NCBI GenBank assembly: GCA_020634555.1
Contig: JACKBK010000005.1
Location: 1-64,000 of the forward strand
Direction: 5' to 3'
Length of the DNA: 64,000 bases
Source of the DNA: Caldilineae bacterium
GTDB taxonomy: Bacteria > Chloroflexota > Anaerolineae > JAAEKA01
Both the position numbers and the translations under genes were made by a program. The notes beneath the pieces are model-generated. The model had not been told where the DNA came from. It worked only from the letters and a program-made list of their open reading frames with translations, and ran no database searches. Of this stretch, positions 1-8,188 are shown piece after piece; within the stretch, counting starts at the first letter, position 1, and each line of letters begins with the position of its first letter.

Positions 1-714
1 ATCGCCGACGCAGTCCGCGCCCAGGGCGGCCGGCCGATCATGGCAGCGTCGCCGGAGGAGTTCCGCGCCGGTGTGGATCGCTGGCCGGTGCTGATGTTGA
101 TCGACGTCAACGCCCTGCCGCTGGAGCAGTGGACACCGGAGGTGAAGCGGGCCAAGGCATCGCCCCAGTCGCGGTTGATCCCGATCTACGGTTTTGGCAG
201 CCACGTCGATACCGCAACGCTCAAGGCGGCCCGCCAGGCCGGATGCGACCATGTCTGGGCGCGCTCGCGTTTCGTGTCCGAGCTGCCCGACCTGGTCGCG
301 AAGCACATCGACCCGCCGCCGGTCTACCCTGAAGGGTGGGACGACCAGCCATCTGACGCGTTCCTGGAAGGCGTGGCGCGCTTCAACGCCGGCCAGTTCT
401 ACAAACAACACGATGTCTTCGAGGCGCTGTGGATGGCCGACCAGCGGCCGATCCGCGACCTGTATCAGGGCGTATTACAGATCGGCGTTTCGTTTTACCA
501 GATCGAGAAGAGCAACTACCGCGGCGCGGTCAAGATGTTGCGGCGCGGGCTGTTGCGGTTGCGACCGCTGCCGCCGGTCTGCCAAACGCTGGACGTGGCC
601 AGGTTGCGGAGCGAGGCGCGTGCCGTCCATGACGAGTTGGTTGCGCTGGGGCCGGAACGACTCAACGAGTTCGATTTGGAGAAGCTACGGGGGATCAAAC
701 TGCGGCTGGTGTGA
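1..714 (+). CDS. DUF309 protein with N-terminal receiver-like domain (5' end outside window)
   Basis: The frame is open from base 1, so the true start lies upstream; an internal ATG at 40 is probably not the start. Roughly the first 100 visible residues resemble a CheY-like alpha/beta receiver without an obvious phospho-acceptor site (strand LMLIDV, then IPIYGFG and an AARQAGCDHV stretch). The last ~110 residues are a DUF309 helical domain with the conserved run FYKQHDVFEALW, followed by LYQGVLQIGVSFYQ. DUF309 proteins have no settled function; the H-x-x-x-E helix suggests a metal or ligand site. The gene converges on the minus-strand glycosylase gene, leaving 25 bp. The family call is good; the role is unknown. 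Confidence 0.8.
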   Translation: MADAVRAQGGRPIMAASPEEFRAGVDRWPVLMLIDVNALPLEQWTPEVKRAKASPQSRLIPIYGFGSHVDTATLKAARQAGCDHVWARSRFVSELPDLVAKHIDPPPVYPEGWDDQPSDAFLEGVARFNAGQFYKQHDVFEALWMADQRPIRDLYQGVLQIGVSFYQIEKSNYRGAVKMLRRGLLRLRPLPPVCQTLDVARLRSEARAVHDELVALGPERLNEFDLEKLRGIKLRLV

Positions 715-739
715 GCGGTCGGGATCACGAAGCCGCGTT

Positions 740-1381
740 CTACGTGAGCAGTTTCCGCAGCGTCTTCTCGGCAACGGCCATCTGCGCGTTGCTGGCGCGG
801 GCGGGATGGACGAGCGTCACCAGCGTCTGGTCGCCGGCGGGCCATGTCTGTCCGTGCAGTTGGCGGATCCCGGCCGGCGGCTCGGTCCCCAGCAACTCCC
901 CAAACGCCCAACGAGCGGCGAAGTTTCCCAATGTAGCGACTATGGCAGGGCGGATCATTTCCAGTTCGGCGCGCAGATAGGGAACGCAGTTAGCGACCTC
1001 GGCTGCGGTCGGGTTGCGGTTGCGGGGTGGGTTGCAGCGCACCACGTTGGTCAGCCAGACGTCGCGGATGCGCGGCGTCTCGACAGCCGGGTCGCTTTCC
1101 TGTGACAACCCCAGCGCGATCAGCAGTGCCTGCAAACGCCGGCCGGAGCGGTCTCCGGTGAAAGGCACGCCGCTGCGGTCCGCACCGCGATAGCCCGGCG
1201 CTTCGCCCACGACCATCAACCGCGCCCGCGGGTCGCCGTAGCCGCGCACGATGCGCTGCCGGTTGGCGACCAGCGCCGGGCAGCGGGTGCATGTTTCGAT
1301 TGGGATCAGCACGGCTGGTGGGTGTGGCCTCAGCTCGGCCAGTTCCAACGGGTCACGAAGGGGAAATCCATGCCGTCGCAC
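740..1381 (-). CDS. Uracil-DNA glycosylase, family 4-like (Fe-S)
   Basis: This 213-residue protein should remove uracil from DNA as the first step of base-excision repair. Motif I reads GEAPG, typical of family 4, and the C-terminal motif reads LVTLVHPARA. Four cysteines (two in CTRC near residues 32-35, then about 113 and 129) fit the [4Fe-4S] cluster of family 4/5 enzymes. Length matches the family. It lies 6 bp downstream of the response regulator and ends the minus-strand set that starts at the HisN-like gene, so it is probably co-transcribed with genes of unrelated function. Confidence 0.88.
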   Translation of the reverse strand: MRRHGFPLRDPLELAELRPHPPAVLIPIETCTRCPALVANRQRIVRGYGDPRARLMVVGEAPGYRGADRSGVPFTGDRSGRRLQALLIALGLSQESDPAVETPRIRDVWLTNVVRCNPPRNRNPTAAEVANCVPYLRAELEMIRPAIVATLGNFAARWAFGELLGTEPPAGIRQLHGQTWPAGDQTLVTLVHPARASNAQMAVAEKTLRKLLT

Positions 1382-1387
1382 CGGCCA

Positions 1388-2071
1388 CTAGCGGCCCGTT
1401 TGTACGTCCCTGACCAGCCCGGCCTGCACGGCATAGGCTGCGGCGTGGGCGCGGCTGCGCAGTTGCAGCTTGTCGAGGATGTTGGCCAGGTGGCTCTTGA
1501 CGGTGTGCTCGCTGAGGTTGAGCGCAGCAGCGATCTCACGGTTGGGCAGGCCCTGAGACACCAGCCGCAGCACTTCTACCTCGCGCTGGCTGAGATCGCC
1601 TGCCTCGGCTGGAAGCGACTGCGTCGGGGCCTGCTCAGCTACCTTGCGAAACTCGTCCAGCAGGCGGGTAGCCATGCTGGGCGCGATGATGGCCTCGCCG
1701 GCATGGACGCGCTGCACCGCGTCGATCAGGTCGGCCATTCCTACGTTTTTCAGCAGATAGCCGCGCGCGCCGGCTTTGATCGCGTCGAAGAGGTCCTCGT
1801 CGCGCTCGGATACGGTGAGGATGATGACCGGAATATCGGGGTGGCTGGCGTTCAGGCGGCGGATAGCGTCCGGGCCGGATAGAACCGGCATGTTCAGATC
1901 CATCAGTACTACATCGGGCTGGACGGCCTCGACTGCGGCCAACGCCTCCGCGCCATCGGCCGCCTGCCCAACCATGGCCAACTGCGGGAAATCTTCCAGG
2001 ATACGAATCAACCCCTGGCGAAACAGGTTGTGGTCGTCCACGATCAGCAGGCGAATGGGTGTGTCAGCCAT
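1388..2071 (-). CDS. NarL/FixJ-family response regulator
   Basis: A 227-residue two-domain regulator. The receiver has the acidic pair D12/D13, phospho-acceptor D58 (in VVLMDLNMP) and a lysine in YLLKN near residue 108. The C-terminal LuxR-type helix-turn-helix contains REVEVLRLVSQG and REIAAALNLSEHTVKSH. The ATG at 2071 starts exactly at the receiver (MADTPIRLLIVDD); a longer frame to 2164 would add unrelated residues overlapping the upstream gene. No histidine kinase is adjacent, so it is an orphan here. It lies 8 bp after the phosphatase and 6 bp before the glycosylase. Confidence 0.93.
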   Translation of the reverse strand: MADTPIRLLIVDDHNLFRQGLIRILEDFPQLAMVGQAADGAEALAAVEAVQPDVVLMDLNMPVLSGPDAIRRLNASHPDIPVIILTVSERDEDLFDAIKAGARGYLLKNVGMADLIDAVQRVHAGEAIIAPSMATRLLDEFRKVAEQAPTQSLPAEAGDLSQREVEVLRLVSQGLPNREIAAALNLSEHTVKSHLANILDKLQLRSRAHAAAYAVQAGLVRDVQTGR

Positions 2072-2079
2072 AGCACTTC

Positions 2080-2850
2080 TTACACCAGCGCCAGCACCTG
2101 CGGCAGGAGAGCAAGCGTGGTCGAGATTGCTTCGTTGCCATAGATGGTCTCGTTGCCCCGCCAATCGCCGAAGTAGCCGCCGGCCTCGCGCAGGATCGGC
2201 GGGAAGGGGCCGCAGTCCCAGACGCTCATCACCGGGTCCAGCGCCAGCTCAACGCGGCCGGTGGCGACAAGACAATGGCCGTAGGCATCGCTCCAGCCGG
2301 CCCGGTGATAGGTGGCTGCGGCCAATCGTTGCCAGGCGTCGCCCCGGCCGTGACGGGCAAAGCTGCCAACGTCAGTGCATGTCACAAAGGCGCGGTCCAA
2401 CGTGTCAACCTCGGATACCCGCGCGCGCCGGCCGTTCCACCAGCAGCCATGGCCGCTGGCAGCGTAAACCATCTCGTCCAACGCGGGGAAGTAGGAGACG
2501 CCAACCTCGACTCGCCCCTCGATCTCCAGCCCAATGAGGACGGCGTACAGCGGCACGCCGCGGATGAACGCCTTGGTGCCGTCGATGGGGTCGATGATCC
2601 AACGATGGCCGGCGTCCGCGCTGCCGGCGCTCTCGCCGAACTCTTCGCCCAGGATCGCGTGGCCGGGGAAGCGTTGCTCGATGCGCGCCCGGATCAACTC
2701 CTCTGCGCCGCGATCGGCGACTGTTACCGGCGTGTCGTCGGCTTTCAGGTCCGGCCGCACGCCGGCCTGGAAGTAGCCCAGAGTCAGCTTGCCGGCCAGA
2801 TAGGCGGTCTCGGTAGCGAACTCAAGATAGGATTGCAGGATGTCTGTCAT
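2080..2850 (-). CDS. hisN: Inositol-monophosphatase-family phosphatase, probable histidinol-phosphatase
   Basis: A 256-residue Mg-dependent phosphatase of the IMPase fold. The metal-binding motifs are intact: GEEFG, then IIDPIDGTKAFIRGVP, and near the C-terminus SVWDCGPFPPILREAGG. The first motif and the TKAFIRGVP loop are the form seen in HisN-type histidinol-phosphatases, which complete the eighth step of histidine synthesis. No other his genes are in the window, so another sugar or inositol phosphate is possible. First gene of a three-gene minus-strand set with a good promoter 22-50 bp upstream of the start codon. Confidence 0.82.
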   Translation of the reverse strand: MTDILQSYLEFATETAYLAGKLTLGYFQAGVRPDLKADDTPVTVADRGAEELIRARIEQRFPGHAILGEEFGESAGSADAGHRWIIDPIDGTKAFIRGVPLYAVLIGLEIEGRVEVGVSYFPALDEMVYAASGHGCWWNGRRARVSEVDTLDRAFVTCTDVGSFARHGRGDAWQRLAAATYHRAGWSDAYGHCLVATGRVELALDPVMSVWDCGPFPPILREAGGYFGDWRGNETIYGNEAISTTLALLPQVLALV

Positions 2851-2871
2851 AGGTTTCTACCAATCAATGCT

Positions 2872-2900
2872 ATGATAGCACGAAGTGGCTGCGCTGTGAA
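2872..2900 (-). promoter_or_regulatory. Sigma-70-type promoter of the hisN-like gene
   Basis: Read on the minus strand: -35 TTCACA, a 17-bp spacer and -10 TATCAT. The predicted transcription start falls about 15 bp upstream of the ATG at 2850, giving a very short leader. Confidence 0.55.
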
Positions 2901-2945
2901 ACGGGCCGCAGAGCAACCGCGTCACTCCTGTTGAAAAAACCGGAT

Positions 2946-2979
2946 GCAAAAAGCCGCCGGAGTATAAACTCCAGCGGCT
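2946..2979 (-). terminator. Rho-independent terminator of the 3026 gene
   Basis: On the minus strand an inverted repeat of about 12 bp per arm (arms AGCCGCTGGAGT and ACTCCGGCGGCT, one mismatch) is followed at once by TTTTTG. It lies about 50 bp after the stop of the helix-hairpin-helix gene. Confidence 0.85.
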
Positions 2980-3025
2980 GGGCGGCGACGAACGGAACGG
3001 TGTTTTGCTTTGTAAAGATGAAGGT

Positions 3026-3430
3026 CTAGTACTGAAGGACCCGGGGCAGTGCCTTGGCCTGGTTGACCCAGTCGGTCACGTTGGCCTGGGTGGGCAGACG
3101 CTGCACAAAATGCTCGACGGCCATCTCGTTGATCTTGGCCAGCAGGTTTTCCGGGTTGCGCTGCGCCAGTTCTGCTACGGTGTCCACGCCGGACCACTCC
3201 AGCAGGTCTGAGTAGACCTTGCCAACACCCTTGATGCGGGCTAGATCGGCCCGGTTGGCCAGCTCCAGCACTTCCTTGCTGTCCACGCCCAGCTTGCTGG
3301 CCAACTCAGCCCGTTGTTGCGGCGTCGTGGTGGCAGCCAGGAGCTTGTCGGAATCGGTCAACCCGGCCGCGCGCAGCTTCGCAGCCAGATCCTCACGTAC
3401 GCCAAACAGTTCATCGATTTTCAGGGCCAT
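3026..3430 (-). CDS. DUF4332-type helix-hairpin-helix protein
   Basis: A 134-residue, all-helical protein with two helix-hairpin-helix-like segments: an N-terminal one (IDELFGVREDLAAKLRAAGL) and a central one with LARIKGVGKVYSDLLEWSGV, the G-V-G hairpin expected for DUF4332 proteins. Such domains resemble DNA-binding HhH pairs, but no catalytic residues are visible and no function is established. A ribosome-binding stretch (GGAG) precedes the ATG at 3430 and a strong terminator follows. It appears to be a single-gene transcript. Confidence 0.75.
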   Translation of the reverse strand: MALKIDELFGVREDLAAKLRAAGLTDSDKLLAATTTPQQRAELASKLGVDSKEVLELANRADLARIKGVGKVYSDLLEWSGVDTVAELAQRNPENLLAKINEMAVEHFVQRLPTQANVTDWVNQAKALPRVLQY

Positions 3431-3577
3431 CTGTATTCTCCTTGCAGAAATATTTTGCCACGGAGCGTGGCAGTTTCACTAAAAGGGGGATCGTGTCATC
3501 AAGTATACCGCGCTTCCTGTGATCCGACAATTACATCATGCTGACAATGCAGGTACAGTCAGTCAACCGGCCTTGCT

Positions 3578-3606
3578 TTGCGTTCCGCTGACGATTGTTG
3601 TATACT
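3578..3606 (+). promoter_or_regulatory. Promoter of the oxoacid dehydrogenase cluster
   Basis: -35 TTGCGT, a 17-bp spacer and -10 TATACT. The start codon is at 3673, so the leader would be about 60 nt and ends in a strong AGGAGG site. Confidence 0.6.
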
Positions 3607-3672
3607 TGCCAACGGTGTTTTCCAGATCAAATCACGTTGGGTGACTGTATCAAATCGGCTCAAGGAGGAGCT

Positions 3673-4731
3673 ATGCCTGCGTTGTCGCCACAAGAGTTCG
3701 TTTCACGCGACTATAGTTCTGACCTGTCCGCGGCTGACCTGCTGCGAGCGTATCGGCTGATGGTCTTGTCGCGCAAGCTGGACGAGCGCTGCTGGATTCT
3801 GCACCGCCAGGGCAAGATCGCTTTTCATATCTCGGGTATCGGCCAGGAGGCGTGCCAACTGGCCGCGGGACTGGCGCTGGAGCCGGGCAAGGACTACTAT
3901 TTCCCGCATTACCGCGACCTGGTGACGGTGCTGGCGCTGGGCATGAAACCGGTGGACGTTCTGATGGGCACCTACGGCAAGGCGGGCGATCCCGGCAGCG
4001 GTGGCCGGCAGATGCCCAACCACTACAACTATCGGCCCGCCAACATCGTTAGCGTCTCCAGCCCGGTCACAACCCAGGTGCCGCAGTGTGCCGGGGTCGC
4101 CTTCGCCATCAAGCTGCGCGGCGAGGACCGGGTCGCGATGTGTGCGCTGGGCGAGGGCGCCACCAGCCAGGGCGACTGGCATGAAGGGCTGAACTGGGCC
4201 GGTATCAACAAGCTGCCCTTCGTCTGTTTGGTGGAGAACAACAACTACGCTATTTCTGTGCCCATGGACAAGCAGATGCCGGTGGCCAACGTGGCCGATC
4301 GCGGCTACGCCTATGGAATGCCGGGCGTTGCCTACGACGGCAACGACTTCTTCGAATGCTACAATGTCACTCGCGAGGCTGTCGAGCGGGCGCGACGCGG
4401 GGATGGCCCGACGTTGCTGGAGGCAAGAACGACCCGTCTCACCGCCCACTCCAGCGACGACGACGACCGCACCTATCGTGACCGTGCTGAGTTGGAGGCC
4501 CAGAAGCGCCGTGATCCGCTGCCGCTGCTGGCTGGTCACCTACAAGAAATGGGTGTGCTCAAGCCGAAGGCCGTCGCCGAGATCGAAGCCGAGGTGATGG
4601 CCGAAATCGACACAGCGCTGGACGACGCCCTGCGCGCACCCTATCCAGAGCCGGAAGCCGCGCTGGAACACGTCTTCGCCCCCGGCACTCCCGGCGATCG
4701 CTATGTCAAGAGTTGGAGAGTTGATTGGTAG
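3673..4731 (+). CDS. bkdA1: 2-oxoacid (branched-chain) dehydrogenase E1 component, alpha subunit
   Basis: A 352-residue thiamine-diphosphate subunit that decarboxylates branched-chain 2-oxoacids (or pyruvate) together with E1beta. The ThDP/Mg motif runs ALGEGATSQGDWHEGLNWA to VENNNYAISVP (the usual GDG is GEG). GGRQMPNHYN and SSPVTTQVPQ are typical of the BCKDH branch rather than classical pyruvate dehydrogenase. The start is the ATG at 3673, preceded by CAAGGAGGAGCT; an upstream in-frame codon at 3595 lacks a site. It is followed 15 bp later by E1beta. Substrate preference cannot be settled from sequence. Confidence 0.88.
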   Translation: MPALSPQEFVSRDYSSDLSAADLLRAYRLMVLSRKLDERCWILHRQGKIAFHISGIGQEACQLAAGLALEPGKDYYFPHYRDLVTVLALGMKPVDVLMGTYGKAGDPGSGGRQMPNHYNYRPANIVSVSSPVTTQVPQCAGVAFAIKLRGEDRVAMCALGEGATSQGDWHEGLNWAGINKLPFVCLVENNNYAISVPMDKQMPVANVADRGYAYGMPGVAYDGNDFFECYNVTREAVERARRGDGPTLLEARTTRLTAHSSDDDDRTYRDRAELEAQKRRDPLPLLAGHLQEMGVLKPKAVAEIEAEVMAEIDTALDDALRAPYPEPEAALEHVFAPGTPGDRYVKSWRVDW

Positions 4732-4740
4732 ATTGGTAGA
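4723..4740 (+). repeat. Tandem octamer across the E1alpha stop codon
   Basis: Two consecutive GATTGGTA units (4723-4730 and 4731-4738) span the TAG stop of E1alpha and lead directly to the E1beta start. It resembles, in unit length and position, the larger octamer arrays at 32456 and 33113. Confidence 0.7.
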
Positions 4741-4746
4741 TAACGC

Positions 4747-5730
4747 ATGCCTGTTAAAAACATCGTTGAAACGATCCGTGACACAATTGCAGAAGAGATG
4801 CGCCGGGACGGGAGCGTTGTCATTACCGGCGAGGATGTGGGGCCGCGCGGCGGCGTCTTTCGCGCTACCCAGGGGCTGTACAACGAGTTCGGGCCGGAAC
4901 GGGTCATCGACTCGCCGTTGTCGGAGTCGTCAATCATCGCTGTGGGCATCGGGATGGCGCTGCATGGCCTGCGACCTATCTGCGAGATCCAATTTGCCGA
5001 CTTCATCTATCCGGCCATGAATCAGATCGTCAGCGAAGCGGCGCTGATGCGTTACCGCACCGCCGGCACGTGGAGCTGTCCCATGGTGATCCGCGCCCCC
5101 TACGGCGGCGGCATCGGCGGCGGGCTGTACCACAGCCAGTCCATCGAGGCCACTTTTGCCCACTTCCCCGGCATTTACGTGGTTGCGCCGGCTACCCCCT
5201 ACGATGCTAAAGGGCTGTTGCGGGCCGCCTTGCAGGCCGACGATCCGGTGCTTTTTCTGGAGAACAAGAAGTCTTACCGCTTGGTCAGGGGCGATGTGCC
5301 TAACAGCGACTACATGGTTGCCATCGGCCGGGCGGATGTCAAGCGAGCAGGCAGCGACCTTAGCGTGTTTTGCTACGGGCTGATGCTGCACGAGTGCCTC
5401 AAGGCGGCCGATAGCCTGGCCGGCGACGGGATCGATGTCGAGATAGTGGATCTCAGAACGATCCAGCCACTGGACAAAGCCACGATTCTGGAATCGGTGC
5501 GCAAGACCAGCAAGGTGTTGATCGTCCATGAGGACAACCTGACTTTCGGCGTCGGCGCTGAGGTGGCGGCTCTCATCGCCGCAGAGGCGTTCCACGACCT
5601 GGATGCGCCGGTGATGCGCTATGGCGCACCCGACATACCGGCCGTTCCGTTCAGCTTGCCGATGCAGAGCTACTTTATGCCCGATGCCAGACGGATCGGC
5701 GAGGCCATGCGCTGGCTGGCGGAATATTAG
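4747..5730 (+). CDS. bkdA2: 2-oxoacid (branched-chain) dehydrogenase E1 component, beta subunit
   Basis: 327 residues, the normal size of the E1beta subunit that completes the ThDP site and docks to E2. The N-terminal pyrimidine-binding domain contains the catalytic-helix region VVITGEDVGPRGGVF and DSPLSESSIIAVGIGMA, then FADFIYPAMNQIVSEAA. The transketolase C-terminal domain follows (DLRTIQPLDKATI). The start is the ATG at 4747, 15 bp after E1alpha, and the two genes are surely co-transcribed. Confidence 0.9.
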   Translation: MPVKNIVETIRDTIAEEMRRDGSVVITGEDVGPRGGVFRATQGLYNEFGPERVIDSPLSESSIIAVGIGMALHGLRPICEIQFADFIYPAMNQIVSEAALMRYRTAGTWSCPMVIRAPYGGGIGGGLYHSQSIEATFAHFPGIYVVAPATPYDAKGLLRAALQADDPVLFLENKKSYRLVRGDVPNSDYMVAIGRADVKRAGSDLSVFCYGLMLHECLKAADSLAGDGIDVEIVDLRTIQPLDKATILESVRKTSKVLIVHEDNLTFGVGAEVAALIAAEAFHDLDAPVMRYGAPDIPAVPFSLPMQSYFMPDARRIGEAMRWLAEY

Positions 5731-5742
5731 CCCGATATGCAA

Positions 5743-5806
5743 TTCGTAGTGCGTAACCACGAAACACGAACCGCATTGTGATTGTCAGTTATGCATTACG
5801 AGTTCC
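5743..5806. repeat. Imperfect inverted repeat between E1beta and E2
   Basis: A left arm AATTCGTAGTGCGTAAC near 5749 and a right arm AGTTATGCATTACGAGTT ending near 5805 are approximately complementary (about 14 of 17), with a CACGAAACACGAACC stretch between. It belongs to the group of intergenic inverted micro-repeats in this window. Confidence 0.6.
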
Positions 5807-5839
5807 TTGCTTGGACAGCCATCAGATACGAGGATACCC

Positions 5840-7189
5840 ATGCCTACTAATGTAATCATGCCCCAACTGGGCGAATCGGTCGTCGAGGGTACCATCAGCC
5901 GCTGGCTGGTGAAGGAAGGGGACACGGTCGAGAAATACGACGTGCTCATGGAGGTTTCTACCGACAAGGTGGATACTGAGGTGCCTTCCCCGGCCTCGGG
6001 CGTGGTGCTGAAGTTGTACTACCCGGAGGGCGTGACGCTGCACGCAGGGACAGTCATCGCGGCCATCGGCCAGCCTGGCGAAAGCGTGCCAGAGCAGCCG
6101 GACGTAGTGGACCTACACGCGAGCGCACAGCACGAACCAGAACCGCTCCAGCCCGCTGAACCTATCCGCTCTACCCCGCTCTCCAGCCAGCCAGCCGGTG
6201 GGGAAATCGGTCGTATTTCACCGGTGGTCAGCCGCATCGCCCGCGAACACAACGTGGATCTGCGCCAGGTGGCCGGCACCGGGCGCGATGGGCGCATCAC
6301 CAAGAAGGACGTGTTGGCCTACGTTGAGGCGGGTGATGCCCGGCAGTCTGTCGCGCCGGCCGAGATCGACCTGCCTGCTTGGGAGCGCCCGGGCACCGGC
6401 GATCTGTTCAAGCCCACCGATGACTTGCCGCTAACGACAGCCGAGGCGCGTTCTGCCGCGTCCGTTCCTCAGGCTGGCAGCAGCGAGGACCAGTTGATCC
6501 CGCACCCGCGGCTGCGCAAGCTGATCGCCGAGCACATGGTGGCCAGCGTCCGCACTTCGCCGCACGTCACTTCAGTGATGGAGGCTGATCTGACCGCGGT
6601 GGTGGCGCATCGGGCTGCCCGGCGCGCCGAGTTTGCGGCGAAAGATGTCAATTTGACCTTCACGCCCTACTTTATCCAGGCCGTGATCGAGGCGCTCAAG
6701 GTTGTGCCACAGGTCAACGCTGTCTATCGCGAGGACGGGCTGTTGCTCAAACGTCGCTACAACATTGGGATGGCGACAGCCGTGCCGGATGGCCTGCTGG
6801 TGCCGGTCATCCACGACGCCGACGACTACAGCCTGCTGGGACTGGCGCGCAAGGTCAACGATCTGGCGGCCCGCGCCCGATCCAACAAGCTGACTCCCGA
6901 CGAGATCCAGGGATCGACCTTCACTGTCACCAACCACGGGACTGGTGGCAGCTTGTTCGCCACGCCGATCATCAACCAGCCCAATGTGGGCATTCTGGGC
7001 GTCGGCGCGATCCAGAAGCGCGCGGTGGTGATCAGCCGCGGCCATCCTGTGGAGCCCAGCAGCGAGGACTCCATTGCGATCCGGCCGATGGCCTATCTCA
7101 GTTTCACCTTCGACCACCGCGTGCTGGACGGAGCAGGCGGCGATGGGTTCCTGATGGCGGTCAAGCAGGCGCTGGAGGGGTGGCAGTAG
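5840..7189 (+). CDS. bkdB: Dihydrolipoamide acyltransferase (E2) of the 2-oxoacid dehydrogenase complex
   Basis: 449 residues with the standard order. A single lipoyl domain (1-78) carries the lipoylated lysine K43 in STDKVDTEVPSP. Next come a Pro/Glu-rich linker and a peripheral-subunit-binding domain (SPVVSRIAREHNVDL, GTGRDGRITKKDVLAYVE), then a second linker and the CoA acyltransferase domain ending in FTFDHRVLDGAGG, whose His/Asp catalyse acyl transfer. The ATG at 5840 is directly at the lipoyl domain; the longer frame to 5807 adds only spacer. The stop codon overlaps the ribosome-binding site of the next gene. Confidence 0.92.
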   Translation: MPTNVIMPQLGESVVEGTISRWLVKEGDTVEKYDVLMEVSTDKVDTEVPSPASGVVLKLYYPEGVTLHAGTVIAAIGQPGESVPEQPDVVDLHASAQHEPEPLQPAEPIRSTPLSSQPAGGEIGRISPVVSRIAREHNVDLRQVAGTGRDGRITKKDVLAYVEAGDARQSVAPAEIDLPAWERPGTGDLFKPTDDLPLTTAEARSAASVPQAGSSEDQLIPHPRLRKLIAEHMVASVRTSPHVTSVMEADLTAVVAHRAARRAEFAAKDVNLTFTPYFIQAVIEALKVVPQVNAVYREDGLLLKRRYNIGMATAVPDGLLVPVIHDADDYSLLGLARKVNDLAARARSNKLTPDEIQGSTFTVTNHGTGGSLFATPIINQPNVGILGVGAIQKRAVVISRGHPVEPSSEDSIAIRPMAYLSFTFDHRVLDGAGGDGFLMAVKQALEGWQ

Positions 7190-7198
7190 GAGGCCGAG

Positions 7199-8008
7199 TT
7201 GGCAAAACTCAACGTGTTTTCGGCTCTGATAGTGTGTGCCTTGGTGCTGGCGCTACCCGGCGTCTCGCTCGCGCAGCCTGCCGGCCCGGTGGTTGCCCGT
7301 ACAGCCTATACCGATGAAGCGGCGTTCTTGAGCGATCTGGCGGCATTGGGCATTACGCCGGTGCATGAGGGATTCGAGGATGACGCTGCCTGGGGAACAG
7401 TCCGATCCACGATTTCCGGCGGCACGCATACTGCGCCCAACATCATCAGCCTTGGGGTTACCTGGACGGCCAACAATGCCCTCAGCCAGGTGACAACCGG
7501 TCCGGGTCCGGCTTTGACGGGTGTGTGGGGATTTTTCACATTGCCCCATGGGGACTACACCGCCGGCATCCCCGACGGCTGGATTACCGCGGGCGATTTT
7601 GTCGCGGCAGGCGGGTGGGTCAGAACCAACACACCACCCGCCGGTATCGAGTTGATCATCGATGGCGACACAGCAAATCCCATTGATTTCGACGGCAACA
7701 ACGTGTTGAATGGACCACACCGGTTCTTTGGTGTGATCGATCCGGACGGCTTTAACACGGTCGAATTCCGTGAAACAGAGAGTAGCGGCGATGACTGGAA
7801 GTACATCTTTGCCGACGACTTTACTTTTGGGTTCGTGGCCTGTGAAGCGAATCCCGATGTGACAGGAGACGGCAGCATCGATATTCTAGACATCCAGGCG
7901 ATTGCGAGCGACTGGTTTCAGCCGGCAACATGCCCTATCGACCAAAACGGCGACGGTGTGATCGATATCATCGACATCCAGATCGTTTGTGCCGCCGCCT
8001 TTTCCTGA
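7199..8008 (+). CDS. Secreted protein with C-terminal dockerin-type Ca-binding repeats
   Basis: A 269-residue protein starting at TTG (7199), chosen because a full AGGAGG that overlaps the E2 stop lies 6 bp upstream and because it yields a signal peptide (hydrophobic residues 8-24, cleavage after SLAQ). The middle, about 180 residues, has no family I recognise; it is beta-rich with FFTLPHGDYTAGIP and an acidic VEFRETESSGDDWKYIFADDF. The C-terminus has two EF-hand-like dockerin repeats (NPDVTGDGSIDILDIQ and DQNGDGVIDIIDIQ). Dockerins bind cohesins on the cell surface. Its place inside a metabolic operon, translationally coupled to E2, is odd. Confidence 0.8.
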   Translation: MAKLNVFSALIVCALVLALPGVSLAQPAGPVVARTAYTDEAAFLSDLAALGITPVHEGFEDDAAWGTVRSTISGGTHTAPNIISLGVTWTANNALSQVTTGPGPALTGVWGFFTLPHGDYTAGIPDGWITAGDFVAAGGWVRTNTPPAGIELIIDGDTANPIDFDGNNVLNGPHRFFGVIDPDGFNTVEFRETESSGDDWKYIFADDFTFGFVACEANPDVTGDGSIDILDIQAIASDWFQPATCPIDQNGDGVIDIIDIQIVCAAAFS

Positions 8009-8188
8009 CTCCCCAATCGGTGTCGTCGTCCGATTTCCCTGTCCCACTCACGCATCGACGATTTCAGTCATTCAGATAGCGCGCAGACGGCAGTGATGGT
8101 ATACTTCGTTGCTGATAATTGATCTGCCTGTCGTTAGACTGTCATTGATACGTATCTCGCTAACGAGGAAAAACAAAAGGAAACATCC

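Noticed and set aside
194..1105. 303-codon plus-strand frame
   Set aside because: Arg/Ser/Cys-rich out-of-frame reading across the DUF309 gene and the antisense of the glycosylase gene.
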